This document shows, piece by piece, positions 17,528 to 25,915 of a stretch of DNA of 64,000 nt (the stretch's first letter is position 1; each line of letters starts with the position of its first letter). The position numbers and the translations under genes are program-made. The notes under the pieces were generated by a model that saw only the letters and a program-made list of their open reading frames with translations, was not told where the DNA came from and ran no database searches. The DNA comes from Gammaproteobacteria bacterium (GTDB lineage Bacteria; Pseudomonadota; Gammaproteobacteria; Burkholderiales; Sulfuricellaceae), in contig JAHJGO010000011.1 in the NCBI GenBank assembly GCA_018824405.1, forward strand, positions 419,783 through 483,782, read 5' to 3'.

Positions 17528-18292
17528 ATGTCCTTTCGCACCCTCCGTATTCTGTTGTTGCTGGCCCTGTTTGCTGCCGTCGCCGGCATGACTTACTGGG
17601 AAAGCATGGTGGTGCGTAACTGGCTGCGTCCGCTCGAGGTTGCCATCTATCCGGTGAATGGGGATGGGACGGTGGAAGTGGGCGAATATATCGCCGGACT
17701 CAAGCAGGATGATTTTCAGGAAATCGGGCGCTTCATCGCAATTCAGGCCGAGCGTTATCGCGGCAAGGATCTGCCGCCAGTGAACATCCGGCTGGCCGGG
17801 GAAATTAAAACTTTGCCACCAGCTCCGCCGGAAGAACGCCATTCAGCACTCTCAGCCATCCTCTGGAGTCTTGGCTTGCGCCACTATGCTTTCGACAACT
17901 CGCCCTTCTGGGGCAGTCTTGGCGTGGTCCGCTTGTTCGTGGTGTATCACCAGGGAGAGGAGGGCAAGCCGTTGCAACACTCGCTCGGGCTGCAAAAAGG
18001 TCTGGTGGGTGTGGTGCATGCATTCGCGCAAGACAGGCAGAGTTCGCAGAACAACGTGGTCATCACGCATGAGCTGTTTCACGCCCTGGGTGCATCGGAC
18101 AAGTATGACGTCGCCAACCAGCCAATCTATCCGGAAGGCTTCGGCGACCCGGGTGATGGGCCGCGCTACCCGCAGCGTGAGGCCGAAATCATGGCGGGGC
18201 GAATTGCTGTCAGACCAGATGCGGCGAGGATTCCTACCGGGTTGGAGGAATGTGTGGTGGGGTATAAGACGGCTTGGGAAGTTAATTGGTAG
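17528..18292 (+). CDS. Membrane-anchored protein with a HExxH zinc-protease motif
   Basis: A 254-residue protein with an N-terminal signal anchor (about residues 8-22) and an otherwise hydrophilic, probably periplasmic body. Residues 181-194 read HELFHALGASDKYD: HExxH with a Gly and an Asp following in the spacing of metzincin-like zinc peptidases (HExxHxxGxxD), suggesting two His and a third ligand. I do not recognise the family. The gene follows livF by 38 nt on the same strand and precedes the repeat-rich region. It may be a zinc peptidase acting in the periplasm; no substrate can be inferred. Confidence 0.65.
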   Translation: MSFRTLRILLLLALFAAVAGMTYWESMVVRNWLRPLEVAIYPVNGDGTVEVGEYIAGLKQDDFQEIGRFIAIQAERYRGKDLPPVNIRLAGEIKTLPPAPPEERHSALSAILWSLGLRHYAFDNSPFWGSLGVVRLFVVYHQGEEGKPLQHSLGLQKGLVGVVHAFAQDRQSSQNNVVITHELFHALGASDKYDVANQPIYPEGFGDPGDGPRYPQREAEIMAGRIAVRPDAARIPTGLEECVVGYKTAWEVNW

Positions 18293-18359
18293 GTGGTGGC
18301 CTTATTGGAATGCGCTATGCGCATGTTTGATTGGGTGCCGGGGCCGCCCGGCGAGCGGG

Positions 18360-18560
18360 TCACTTCTTTTGCTTCGCCAAAAGAAGGTAACCAAGAAAAG
18401 GCGACCCCGCTGCGCCGCCCTTCGGGTTCCTTCGGTTTGGCCAACAAATTGGGCGTCTGCGCAACTCGCCCTAGCAGGGCACACAAACCGTGCCCTGCCG
18501 CGGAGCTCAAACAGGGCGCAGCCGAAGGCCCCCAATTTGTTGACCAAACCGAAGCGGCGC
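18360..18560. repeat. Palindromic intergenic element, copy A
   Basis: Two nested inverted structures. At 18361-18382 an ACTTCTTTTG/CAAAAGAAGGT palindrome sits around a short loop. Farther in, arms 18431-18453 and 18531-18553 are inverted copies of 23 bp with a single mismatch, enclosing GCCCT-rich sequence. No convincing reading frame exists. The element resembles multi-copy intergenic repeats of beta- and gammaproteobacteria built around GGTTACTTT and CAAAAGAAAAGTAACC. Confidence 0.6.
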
Positions 18561-18635
18561 AGAGGGGAAACGGGTGGCGGTTCCACGCTCGGTAACTGCA
18601 AATATCTTTATCACGATGCGCATGGCAAGGGCGCA

Positions 18636-18656
18636 CCCTCCCCTTCAAGGGGAGGG
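18636..18656. repeat. Short perfect GC-rich hairpin
   Basis: CCCTCCCC and GGGGAGGG form a perfect 8-bp stem with a 5-nt loop, followed by a G-rich run containing GGGTGGGGATGGG. This looks like another common intergenic repeat. There is no T tract, so it is not a standard terminator. Confidence 0.5.
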
Positions 18657-18841
18657 CCAGGGTGGGGATGGGTGATGGGTTTGATGCTGAATCCCCTCGG
18701 TCCACCGCCGAGCAGCACAGACAAGCCGGGGGCAGTCGGCGAGCACTGTCTGAGCGCGAAGCGCGAGTTGCACAGCCGGCCGGCTTGGCGAGCAGCGCAG
18801 GGAACCCCGCTAGGGGCGGTGGATGGGGTGCACTTTTGTTT

Positions 18842-18877
18842 GGTTACTTTATTTTGTGCAAGCAAAATACAGTAACC
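18842..18877. repeat. Palindromic intergenic element, copy B
   Basis: GGTTACTTTATTTTG and CAAAATACAGTAACC are inverted arms around a 6-nt loop, a diverged relative of the palindrome at 18361-18382. The whole stretch 18293-18981 between the metalloprotease-like gene and the small lipoprotein holds only such repeats and no supportable gene. Confidence 0.55.
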
Positions 18878-18981
18878 AGCCGCCGGGCTGCCCCCGGCAA
18901 TCAAATATCGCGCGAAGCGCACAAAACTGAGCTACGAATCTAAACTTGTCGCCGTGCATTTTAGTTGGCATGACTATTATG

Positions 18982-19206
18982 CTACTGACTCCATGACTGG
19001 GCATTTGCGCCACAATTTCTTTCAAGTGATGCCATTATTTCGTCCGTTGTATATTGCTTAGCTCGGTAGGCATCAATGTTGGCCTGAACAATTGCGCGAC
19101 AATTTTTTGGGAGGCCAGTCTCCTTACCATATATTGGTTTCGAATTTGGGTCGCAACCTGCGAGGGCTGCGGTGCTAAGCACAATTACTGCGATTAATTT
19201 TTTCAT
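18982..19206 (-). CDS. Small lipoprotein, function unknown
   Basis: A 74-residue predicted lipoprotein: MKKLIAVIVLSTAALAGC gives a textbook lipobox with Cys18. The mature part is 56 residues, with two more cysteines (about 36 and 65) that could form a disulfide. I do not recognise the family. It stands alone, flanked by the repeat region and a 170-nt AT-rich gap (19207-19377) in which I see no gene. Local base composition is more AT-rich than in the surrounding genes, consistent with acquired DNA. Confidence 0.65.
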   Translation of the reverse strand: MKKLIAVIVLSTAALAGCDPNSKPIYGKETGLPKNCRAIVQANIDAYRAKQYTTDEIMASLERNCGANAQSWSQ

Positions 19207-19377
19207 TTATTCTCAATTGTCTTTGGTGAGAAAGTGCGGTATCTGCTAATGGTCATGAAGCTTGGCAAATCGAAATTATGTACGCTATTGGCATTTTACA
19301 AAGAATGCGCCAATTGATTATGGGTTTTTGTGGAGGCAAAAAGGGACACCATTCTTTGTTACTTTTGTATTGAGTCT

Positions 19378-19674
19378 CTACTTGTAATCATCTTCCCGCT
19401 GATGCTTGATCGCCAGAATAGTCACAGCATCCAGGCCGGGTTCAAAGCGATACATGGCAAGGTAGCCGCTGGTGCCGAAATCGATCACCACCTCACGCAG
19501 ATCACCACGATCTTCAACCGGCCGGCCAATATAGGGCGAGTGTTTCAGCGGCATCAATGCCTCGCGGATAGCCAACAAGCCGCGTTTTGCTGCGTTGGCG
19601 TCTTTTTCCAGCAAGAAGGTGCGAAGCCGGGAAAGATCAGATTGAGCGCGTGCCGAGAGTCTTACGTGTGGCAT
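19378..19674 (-). CDS. ParE/RelE-family toxin
   Basis: A 98-residue protein of the ParE/RelE superfamily: an N-terminal LSARAQSDLSRLRTFLLEKD helix, GRPVEDRGDLREVVI in the middle, and the typical C-terminal strand and tail LAIKHQREDDYK. ParE toxins poison DNA gyrase and RelE toxins cleave mRNA; the sequence favours the ParE branch but does not prove the target. It is the second gene of the pair, with its ATG overlapping the antitoxin by 13 nt. Confidence 0.85.
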   Translation of the reverse strand: MPHVRLSARAQSDLSRLRTFLLEKDANAAKRGLLAIREALMPLKHSPYIGRPVEDRGDLREVVIDFGTSGYLAMYRFEPGLDAVTILAIKHQREDDYK

Positions 19675-19970
19675 GCGGTGATAGGCGCGTCGGGGTTGTT
19701 TTGTACCTCATCCACCCAGGTGCTGAATTCGTCGAGCGTGATGTGCAGGCCGGTTTCCTTGAAATGCTCGAAAGAAGTATCGGCAGCTCTGATGAAATTT
19801 TGTCGCGCTTCCTCGCGTTTCACATACTCAAGAATCGCTTCTTTCATGAGGTAGTGAGGCGTGCGCTTCATGATGCTTGCCAGTGAAGCGATACGATCCC
19901 GCTCTGAAGAGTCGAGCTTGATCGTGACGGTTGCGGGAGCTCGCGGTTTTTCGGTGGAGGTGGCTTTCAT
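19662..19970 (-). CDS. Ribbon-helix-helix antitoxin (ParD/CopG type)
   Basis: A 102-residue protein whose residues 10-50 match a ribbon-helix-helix DNA-binding domain (PATVTIKLDSSERDRIASLA, then TPHYLMKEAILEYVKREE). The C-terminal half would wrap the toxin. The start is taken at the ATG at 19970, where the domain is complete; an upstream ATG adds only seven residues. Antitoxin-first order and overlap with the toxin are typical. It probably represses its own promoter. Confidence 0.85.
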   Translation of the reverse strand: MKATSTEKPRAPATVTIKLDSSERDRIASLASIMKRTPHYLMKEAILEYVKREEARQNFIRAADTSFEHFKETGLHITLDEFSTWVDEVQNNPDAPITACHT

Positions 19971-20038
19971 GGTAGCGCTCGGTGTTATCAAGTAATACCA
20001 GTTTATCGCTATGTCCGGTCATGTCAAGAAAATTGAAT

Positions 20039-21028
20039 TTATGGAAGGTTCCTGCAATGCCTGATGACGGTATCGTCGGCCTTGCCGCACGGTGTCTCTG
20101 CGCCAGAAACCATGTGTGGCGTGCCCTCCTGATCCATCCGTGCCGCCACCGTATCCCATTCGATCAGCCCATTGCGATCCACGCTCAGCCGCAGCAGCCA
20201 GCCCTCCCGTGTTTCCGGGATTTCCGGCGGATCGAAGCCGTCGAACACGAAGTTGCCCAGGCTGTAGACGATCAGCTTCCCCCGGTAATACTCCGCCCCC
20301 TGCGTCACATGCGGATGGCCGCCGATCACCAGGTCCGCCCCGGCATCGATCATGGTCCGCGCCAACTGGCGCTGACGTGAGTCGGGCTGAAGTTCGCGCT
20401 CCCAGCCCCAGTGCATGAAGGGGATCACCAGGTCCGCGCCTGCGGCGCGGGCTGCGCGGATATCGGCGAAGACCTGGCTGTCTTCGCTCCAGGCGATTCC
20501 TGCCCAGTCAGGCCCGGCTTCGAAGGAGCGGGGTTTGAATTCGTTGTAGCCGAGGACAGCGATGCGCAGTCCTTTCCTTTCGATCCACAGCGGTGCATGA
20601 GCGGCGGCAAGGTCGCGCCCGCCGCCGAAATAGGGCAGGTCGTTGTGTTCGAGCAGCGTCAGGGTCTCGAGAAAGGCTTCCTTGCCGTAGTCGCCGGAGT
20701 GATTATTGGCGACGGCCAGGGCATTGAAGCGGCCTTTGAGGATGGACAGCACGCGGGGATGGGCGCGAAAGGAGAAAATCTTGCTCTCAAGCGGCCGACC
20801 CGTGGTGGCTACAGGGCATTCCAGATTGCCTACGGTGAAGTCTGCCTGGGCCAGCATGGCGGCAAAGTGGGCCAGCGGGTCGCGACCTGACTGGATCACT
20901 TTCCCCGGGCCGTCGTCGAGCATGATGTCGCCTGCGAAGATCAGGCGCACTGGCTCTGCCCAGACCGGGGGGATGATGAAAATCAGCCCAGCCAATACCA
21001 ATCTCAGAAATCGGCCGGGGCTATTCAT
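20039..21028 (-). CDS. CapA-family metallophosphatase-like protein
   Basis: A 329-residue protein with an N-terminal signal peptide (cleavage near PVWA) and a CapA/PgsA-type metallophosphatase-like fold: FAGDIMLD near residue 32, VGNLECPV, NNHSGDYG, MHWGWE, GGHPHVTQG and YSLGNFVFDG, in the family order. Members are linked to poly-gamma-glutamate or other capsule handling, but no pgsB or pgsC partner is present, so the role is open. Its start overlaps the end of the preceding secreted-protein gene by 8 nt. Confidence 0.85.
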   Translation of the reverse strand: MNSPGRFLRLVLAGLIFIIPPVWAEPVRLIFAGDIMLDDGPGKVIQSGRDPLAHFAAMLAQADFTVGNLECPVATTGRPLESKIFSFRAHPRVLSILKGRFNALAVANNHSGDYGKEAFLETLTLLEHNDLPYFGGGRDLAAAHAPLWIERKGLRIAVLGYNEFKPRSFEAGPDWAGIAWSEDSQVFADIRAARAAGADLVIPFMHWGWERELQPDSRQRQLARTMIDAGADLVIGGHPHVTQGAEYYRGKLIVYSLGNFVFDGFDPPEIPETREGWLLRLSVDRNGLIEWDTVAARMDQEGTPHMVSGAETPCGKADDTVIRHCRNLP

Positions 21029-21422
21029 TAGTGGACTTCATCTCGCACCAGTACTGCAATTCGCTGTCGCGTACCGGTTCGTAAACGAAATGCAGGCCAG
21101 TAAAGCCGTAGGGATTTGCCACATGGCGCTGCGGGAGGTAGGGGAAGTTGGCCTGGTGGATCAGGGTCGGCCCTTCATCCCGATCGACATAGGTGTAGAT
21201 CTTGATGGCGGCCATGTTGGCGGGTTCGTTCTGGAATACCAGGCGAAACTGGAAATACGAACCGACCTTGATGCCCTTCTCTGCATAGGGCGACTTCGCG
21301 GGCTGGGCCGCCAGAACCTGGGTCTCGCCGCCATAGGTGTAATGGCACACTACCTGCTCGGCGTTCACTGTGGAAATCGAAGCCAGCAGCAGAGCGACTG
21401 CGAGATCAGTCCGGGATGGCAA
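21021..21422 (-). CDS. Secreted protein of unknown function
   Basis: A 133-residue protein with a predicted signal peptide (about residues 1-21, cleavage after VNA) and two cysteines (C26 and one near residue 126) that could form a single disulfide. It looks beta-rich. The start is TTG at 21422 with GGAAG about 8 nt upstream, inside the end of the PhzF gene (17-nt overlap). It overlaps the CapA-like gene by 8 nt. I do not recognise the family. The tight overlaps suggest co-translation with both neighbours. Confidence 0.6.
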   Translation of the reverse strand: MPSRTDLAVALLLASISTVNAEQVVCHYTYGGETQVLAAQPAKSPYAEKGIKVGSYFQFRLVFQNEPANMAAIKIYTYVDRDEGPTLIHQANFPYLPQRHVANPYGFTGLHFVYEPVRDSELQYWCEMKSTNE

Positions 21423-22191
21423 TTTCCGCTTCCATGAATATGACCGCGGATCCCGACAGAATCACGCGGTCTGCTCTCAGCTCGCAAGTGATGTCGCCCC
21501 CGCGTCTGGAAACCTGTTTGGCGCTCAATATGTTCTTGCCAAGCTTGTATGCCCAGTACGGCGCTAGCTCGCAATGCGCGGAGCCAGTCACGGGGTCTTC
21601 CGGAATGCCGAATCTGGGAGCGAAAAAGCGGCTGACAAAATCGACTTCATTGCCGGGGGCGGTAATGCTGACGCCTCGCAAATCAAGCTGGCTCAGCACT
21701 GACTGATCGGGTGTGATGGATCGAACGGTGGCCTCGCTGTCGAATACCGCCAGATAATCTTCTGCGGCCAATACCTCGATGGGGCGGCAACCTAGTCCCA
21801 GGACCAGTTTCTCGGAAATTTCGCAGGGGATCGGGGGCGATGCCGGAAAGTCCATTTCCAGCAGTTTCCCGTTCTGTTTGACGAACAGGTCTCCGCTGCG
21901 TGTTTCAAAAGTGATTACCTGTCTGGCGTCACCAAGTATTTCGAATATGACGTGGGCCGTTGCCAGCGTGGCGTGGCCGCAAAGATCAACCTCTTTCACG
22001 GGTGTGAACCACCTCAGCTGGAAGCCCTTTTTCGAAGGCACGAAGAAGGCTGTTTCCGAGAGATTGTTTTCCTCCGCTATGGCCTGGAGAAGCGAATCAT
22101 CCAGCCATGATGGCAATGGAACCACGGCGGCAGGGTTGCCGCCGAAGACCCTGTCGGTAAATGCATCAACCTGGTATTGCTTGAGCTTCAA
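21406..22191 (-). CDS. PhzF-family isomerase/epimerase-like protein
   Basis: A 261-residue protein of the PhzF/diaminopimelate-epimerase fold: YQVDAFTDRVFGGNPAAVVPL at the N terminus, EENNLSETAFFV with the catalytic Glu of PhzF, LCGHATLATAHVI, and the C-terminal half mirror with EDPVTGSAHCELAPYW. Most members outside phenazine clusters have unknown substrates, and no phenazine genes are here. The start is TTG at 22191 because GGAGG sits 5 nt upstream; longer frames lack this signal. Confidence 0.88.
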   Translation of the reverse strand: MKLKQYQVDAFTDRVFGGNPAAVVPLPSWLDDSLLQAIAEENNLSETAFFVPSKKGFQLRWFTPVKEVDLCGHATLATAHVIFEILGDARQVITFETRSGDLFVKQNGKLLEMDFPASPPIPCEISEKLVLGLGCRPIEVLAAEDYLAVFDSEATVRSITPDQSVLSQLDLRGVSITAPGNEVDFVSRFFAPRFGIPEDPVTGSAHCELAPYWAYKLGKNILSAKQVSRRGGDITCELRADRVILSGSAVIFMEAEIAIPD

Positions 22192-22196
22192 AATGG

Positions 22197-22201
22197 CCTC
22201 C
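22197..22201 (-). promoter_or_regulatory. Ribosome binding site selecting a TTG start for the PhzF gene
   Basis: GGAGG on the minus strand lies 5 nt before TTG at 22191. No comparable site precedes the upstream in-frame start, so the TTG is preferred. Confidence 0.6.
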
Positions 22202-22275
22202 GGGCTTGCTCGGTGCAAATCTATAGCTATGCATGAAAACGGGTCCCTGCGGCGGAATGCCGCGCTCAAGGAAAA

Positions 22276-23397
22276 TCAAATTTCTTCGATTGCGAACAAT
22301 CTCCGGTGTTCGCGGTAAGCATAGCGGTCGGTCATGCCGGCGATATAGTCGGCGATGGTGCGCGCATTGTCGGTATGTGCTTTTTCCTGATACTGCGGTG
22401 GCAGCAGGGAGGGCGTTTCGAAGAACGCGCTGAAAAGTTCGCGCACGATGCGGCGCGTCTTCATGCTCACCCGGTTAACCAGGTAATGGCGATAGAGATG
22501 CTTGCGCAGGAACTGCTTCAGTTCGCGCTGCTCGTTTGCCAGTGCCGGGCTGAATGCGATCAGGGGCGGTGCGCGGCGCACGTCGTCGAGGCTGGCGGGC
22601 GCGGCTGCACGGATGTTGCTGGTGCTTTGCTCGATCAGGTCCATGACCAGGGTGTTGATCATGCGCCGCACGGTTTCATGGATCAGTCGCCGTCCATCGA
22701 GACCGGCATGTTTTTCCTGCGCCATGGCCAGGTGGCGGGCAAACAGGCTGGTCTTTGAGAGCTGTTCCAGTGTGATCAGGCCGGAGCGCAGGCCGTCATC
22801 CACATCGTGGTTGTTGTAGGCGATTTCGTCCGCCAGGTTGCTGACCTGGGCTTCCAGGCTGGGGCGCTGATCCAGCAGGAAACGCTCTCCTACATCTCCC
22901 AGCATCCTGGCGTTGGGCAGGGAACAGTGCTTGAGGATGCCCTCGCGGGTTTCGAAACACAGGTTGAGGCCGTCGAACTCGGCGTAGCGCTCCTCCAGCA
23001 AATCCACCACCCGTAGCGACTGAATATTGTGCTCGAAGCCGCCATGCTCCTTCATGCAATCGTTGAGCTCATCCTGTCCGGCATGGCCGAACGGGGTGTG
23101 GCCCAGGTCATGAGCCAGTGCGATGGCCTCGACCAGAACTTCGTTGAGTTGCAGGTTGCGCGCAATGGTGCGACCAATCTGCGCGACTTCCAGGCTATGG
23201 GTCAGGCGGGTGCGGAACAGGTCGCCTTCGTGATTGACGAAGACCTGGGTCTTGTACTCGAGGCGGCGAAAAGCGGTGGAGTGGATGATGCGGTCGCGGT
23301 CGCGCTCGAAGTCGCTGCGGCCGGGCGGTGTCGGTTCATGCTGTTGGCGTCCTCGCGTGTGGGCAGAGTCTGCGGCGTAGGGCGCCAGCGCGCTCAT
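22276..23397 (-). CDS. dgt: Deoxyguanosinetriphosphate triphosphohydrolase-like protein
   Basis: A 373-residue HD-domain dNTPase that hydrolyses dGTP (or other dNTPs in this subgroup) to the nucleoside and tripolyphosphate. The metal-binding set is visible: [44 protein letters not shown], and the later [15 protein letters not shown]. The length matches the shorter dgt-like type-2 group rather than E. coli Dgt. Its ATG overlaps the aroKB stop (ATGA), and aroB-dgt is a familiar betaproteobacterial pairing. Confidence 0.93.
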   Translation of the reverse strand: MSALAPYAADSAHTRGRQQHEPTPPGRSDFERDRDRIIHSTAFRRLEYKTQVFVNHEGDLFRTRLTHSLEVAQIGRTIARNLQLNEVLVEAIALAHDLGHTPFGHAGQDELNDCMKEHGGFEHNIQSLRVVDLLEERYAEFDGLNLCFETREGILKHCSLPNARMLGDVGERFLLDQRPSLEAQVSNLADEIAYNNHDVDDGLRSGLITLEQLSKTSLFARHLAMAQEKHAGLDGRRLIHETVRRMINTLVMDLIEQSTSNIRAAAPASLDDVRRAPPLIAFSPALANEQRELKQFLRKHLYRHYLVNRVSMKTRRIVRELFSAFFETPSLLPPQYQEKAHTDNARTIADYIAGMTDRYAYREHRRLFAIEEI

Positions 23398-25007
23398 TTC
23401 TGCACGAAGCCGGTGAGTGCGTCTTTCAGGTGTTCTGGGGGAATGTCTCCGGTGACAAAGGCTTCGCCGATACGCTTCAGCAGGATGAAGCGGATTTTGC
23501 CGCCCTCCACTTTCTTGTCCAGGCCCATGTAGTCGAGATAGGCTTCCACGCCCAGGTCGGGCGCGTGGTCCGGCAGGCCGGCGCGCTGGAACAGGAGCCG
23601 CGTACGCTCGACATCCTGCTCGCTAAGCCATCCCATGCGATGCGACAGGTCAACCGCCAGCACCGTGCCACCGGCTACCGCCTCGCCGTGCAGCCAGTTG
23701 CCGTAGCCCATGCCGGCCTCGATGGCGTGGCCGAAGGTGTGGCCGAGATTGAGCAGGGCGCGCACGCCGCCTTCGCGTTCGTCCGCAGCCACGACCTCGG
23801 CCTTGTTCTCGCACGAACGGCGGATGGCATAAGCCAGCGCATCCTTGTCGCGGGCCAGCAGGCGGTCCATGTTTTTCTCCAGCCATTCGAAGAACGGCAG
23901 GTCGCGGATCAATCCATATTTGATCACTTCGGCCAGGCCCGCCGCCAGTTCGCGCGCCGGCAGAGTGTCGAGCGTGGAGGTGTCGGCAAGCACCACTTGC
24001 GGCTGGTAAAAGGCGCCGATCATGTTCTTGCCGAGCGGATGGTTGATGCCGGTCTTGCCGCCTACAGAGGAATCCACCTGGGCCAGCAGGGTGGTGGGCA
24101 CCTGGATGAAAGGCACGCCGCGCAGGAAGGTGGCGGCCGCATAGCCGGTGAGGTCACCGATGACGCCGCCGCCCAGTGCGATCAGGGTGGTTTTGCGCTC
24201 GCAGCGGTTTTCCAGCAGGGCGTTGTAGATCTGGTTGAGGGTTTCGCTGTTCTTGTAGGCTTCGCCATCCGGCAGGATGATGGGCAGCACGCTGACGCCC
24301 TGCTGGGAGAGCGTGTTGCTCAATTGCTCCAGATAGAGCGGCGCCACGGTAGTGTTGGTGACAATTGCCACGCGCTTTTGCGCAAGGTGCGGCAGAAGCA
24401 ATTGTGCCTGCTGTAGCAGGCCTGCACCGATGTGGATCGGGTAGGAACGGGTGCCTAAATCAACGGTCAGGGTTTGCATGTTTGAAGCATGTCCATCGGT
24501 AAGTTTCTGTATCAGACGGCGCACCAGAACATGAAGGTTCTGTTCGCCTGTGTCCATGATGATGTCGGCCAACTGGCGGTAAATGGGGTCGCGCTGGCCA
24601 TACAACTCGCGCAGCTTGGCCTGCGGGTCGGCGGTTTGCAGCAGGGGACGGTTCTTGTCGTGGCGGGTGCGGTGATACAGGTCGCGCACCTGCGCACGCA
24701 AATACACCACTATGCCACTATGCTTGAGGAACTTGCGGTTTTCTTCGCGCAAGACTGCGCCTCCGCCGGTGGCGAGGACGACATTGTCCATCTGGCATAG
24801 CTGGGAAAGCACGGCGGTTTCACGGTTGCGGAATCCTTCCTCGCCTTCCAGTTCGAAGATCAGCGGGATCTTCACTCCGGTGCGGCGCTCGATCTCGTGG
24901 TCGGAATCAATAAAGCGCATGCCAAGGTGCTTGGCCAGCATTCTGCCCACGGTGGTTTTGCCAGCACCCATGAGGCCGACGAGAATGATGTTGTTTGGGA
25001 ATGACAT
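23394..25007 (-). CDS. aroKB: Bifunctional shikimate kinase / 3-dehydroquinate synthase (in-frame AroK-AroB)
   Basis: One uninterrupted frame of 537 codons holds two complete shikimate-pathway enzymes. Residues 1-176 are AroK: Walker [23 protein letters not shown] and ATGGGAVL. Residues 177-537 are Aro[37 protein letters not shown] and [11 protein letters not shown]. Each part has the normal length of the separate enzyme, and no stop codon lies between them. An ATG at 24479 opens the AroB part but has only a weak GGA upstream, so a fused product, or fused plus internal initiation, is likely. The start at 25007 gives the canonical AroK N terminus. Confidence 0.88.
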   Translation of the reverse strand: MSFPNNIILVGLMGAGKTTVGRMLAKHLGMRFIDSDHEIERRTGVKIPLIFELEGEEGFRNRETAVLSQLCQMDNVVLATGGGAVLREENRKFLKHSGIVVYLRAQVRDLYHRTRHDKNRPLLQTADPQAKLRELYGQRDPIYRQLADIIMDTGEQNLHVLVRRLIQKLTDGHASNMQTLTVDLGTRSYPIHIGAGLLQQAQLLLPHLAQKRVAIVTNTTVAPLYLEQLSNTLSQQGVSVLPIILPDGEAYKNSETLNQIYNALLENRCERKTTLIALGGGVIGDLTGYAAATFLRGVPFIQVPTTLLAQVDSSVGGKTGINHPLGKNMIGAFYQPQVVLADTSTLDTLPARELAAGLAEVIKYGLIRDLPFFEWLEKNMDRLLARDKDALAYAIRRSCENKAEVVAADEREGGVRALLNLGHTFGHAIEAGMGYGNWLHGEAVAGGTVLAVDLSHRMGWLSEQDVERTRLLFQRAGLPDHAPDLGVEAYLDYMGLDKKVEGGKIRFILLKRIGEAFVTGDIPPEHLKDALTGFVQK

Positions 25008-25125
25008 GGTGCGTAATGATAACGGCTGGAGGGGTATTTGACCATGCAGAAACGTTTTCCCGGCGATGGGGGGCAATCCATAACTAAGGGAATTCGCCGT
25101 TTGCCGGCAGTTCGAAAACGGAAGC

Positions 25126-25713
25126 TTAAGGTTCTCTCGAGTTGTATATTTTTCCGCCCTGCAGGGAATAATCCAGAAGCACTTGGGCTGCGGCTTCCCG
25201 TTCGACATCGCAGAGGGTGCTAATCCCCCTTTTCTCCAGCTCGCTTCTCCACGTACTCATTTTCGGACCCTCATCAAAACCGATGTTTCTCGCATCCGAA
25301 TCGCGTGCGCCGGTGATGACTCGGCTTACGCCCGACCAGGGAACCGCACCGAAACACATTGCGCAGGGTTCTGTGCTGGTGACCAGCTCGTGGGCAGGCA
25401 AGTCTCGCCTGCCAAGGTCGTAGCTGCCCAGCTTTTTCTGTGCCAGGGCAAAAGCCAGCATTTCCGCATGAAGAATGGACATGCCTCCGGCAACCACCAG
25501 ATTTACCCCAAGCGATACCAGTTTCCCTGATTCGGTCTCGAATACCGCTGCAGCGAAAGGGCCTCCAGTGCCTTGAACAACATTAAGCCGGGCAGCCTCG
25601 ATGACCAACGACATGCGATCCCGTATCGACGCAATGCATGTCACGCGCCCAAGCAGGAAATCCTCCATCCACGCAGGCAGCTTGACTTCCAGAATCCCTG
25701 GTTGAAATGACAT
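25126..25713 (-). CDS. Cytidine/guanine deaminase-like zinc enzyme
   Basis: A 195-residue member of the CDA zinc-deaminase superfamily. The zinc and catalytic motifs are HAE in ILHAEMLAF and PCAMC in [17 protein letters not shown], the pattern of guanine deaminases and TadA-like enzymes. The extra N-terminal 35 residues and lack of tRNA-binding features favour a free nucleoside or base substrate. It sits between ftsZ and aroKB on the same strand, a place often held by lpxC downstream of ftsZ. Exact substrate unknown. Confidence 0.82.
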   Translation of the reverse strand: MSFQPGILEVKLPAWMEDFLLGRVTCIASIRDRMSLVIEAARLNVVQGTGGPFAAAVFETESGKLVSLGVNLVVAGGMSILHAEMLAFALAQKKLGSYDLGRRDLPAHELVTSTEPCAMCFGAVPWSGVSRVITGARDSDARNIGFDEGPKMSTWRSELEKRGISTLCDVEREAAAQVLLDYSLQGGKIYNSREP

Positions 25714-25863
25714 TGCGGCATGGCCTATGGAAATTTAGATGGGTACGGGTGTTTGTTGCTTGTTCCTAAAGAACCAATGTGGCTCTCAAGATATTGAAAA
25801 TAGTAGTCGAAGTGACAGACATGGTGAATCGCAAACGACCCCACCATTAAAAACAGTTAGGAG

Positions 25864-25885
25864 AAACCGGCCTTGCGGCCGGCTT
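25864..25885 (-). terminator. Candidate terminator downstream of ftsZ
   Basis: AAGCCGGCC and GGCCGGTT pair around a short GCAA loop on the minus strand, about 30 nt past the ftsZ stop. The downstream sequence is only moderately T-rich, so termination may be partial. The rest of the 200-nt gap to the deaminase gene holds nothing I can recognise. Confidence 0.5.
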
Positions 25886-25915
25886 CCTGTTCTGGAGGAA
25901 CGTCAGGAGTCCTGC

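Noticed and set aside
18293-18875. Overlapping frames of 75-330 codons on both strands in the repeat-rich gap
   Set aside because: They are Arg/Ser/Pro-rich translations of palindromic repeats, overlap one another in several frames, and lack start signals.
25008-25208. An N-terminal extension of aroKB by 67 codons
   Set aside because: AroK's canonical N terminus begins at 25007; the upstream residues look like random non-coding sequence and enter the intergenic space.
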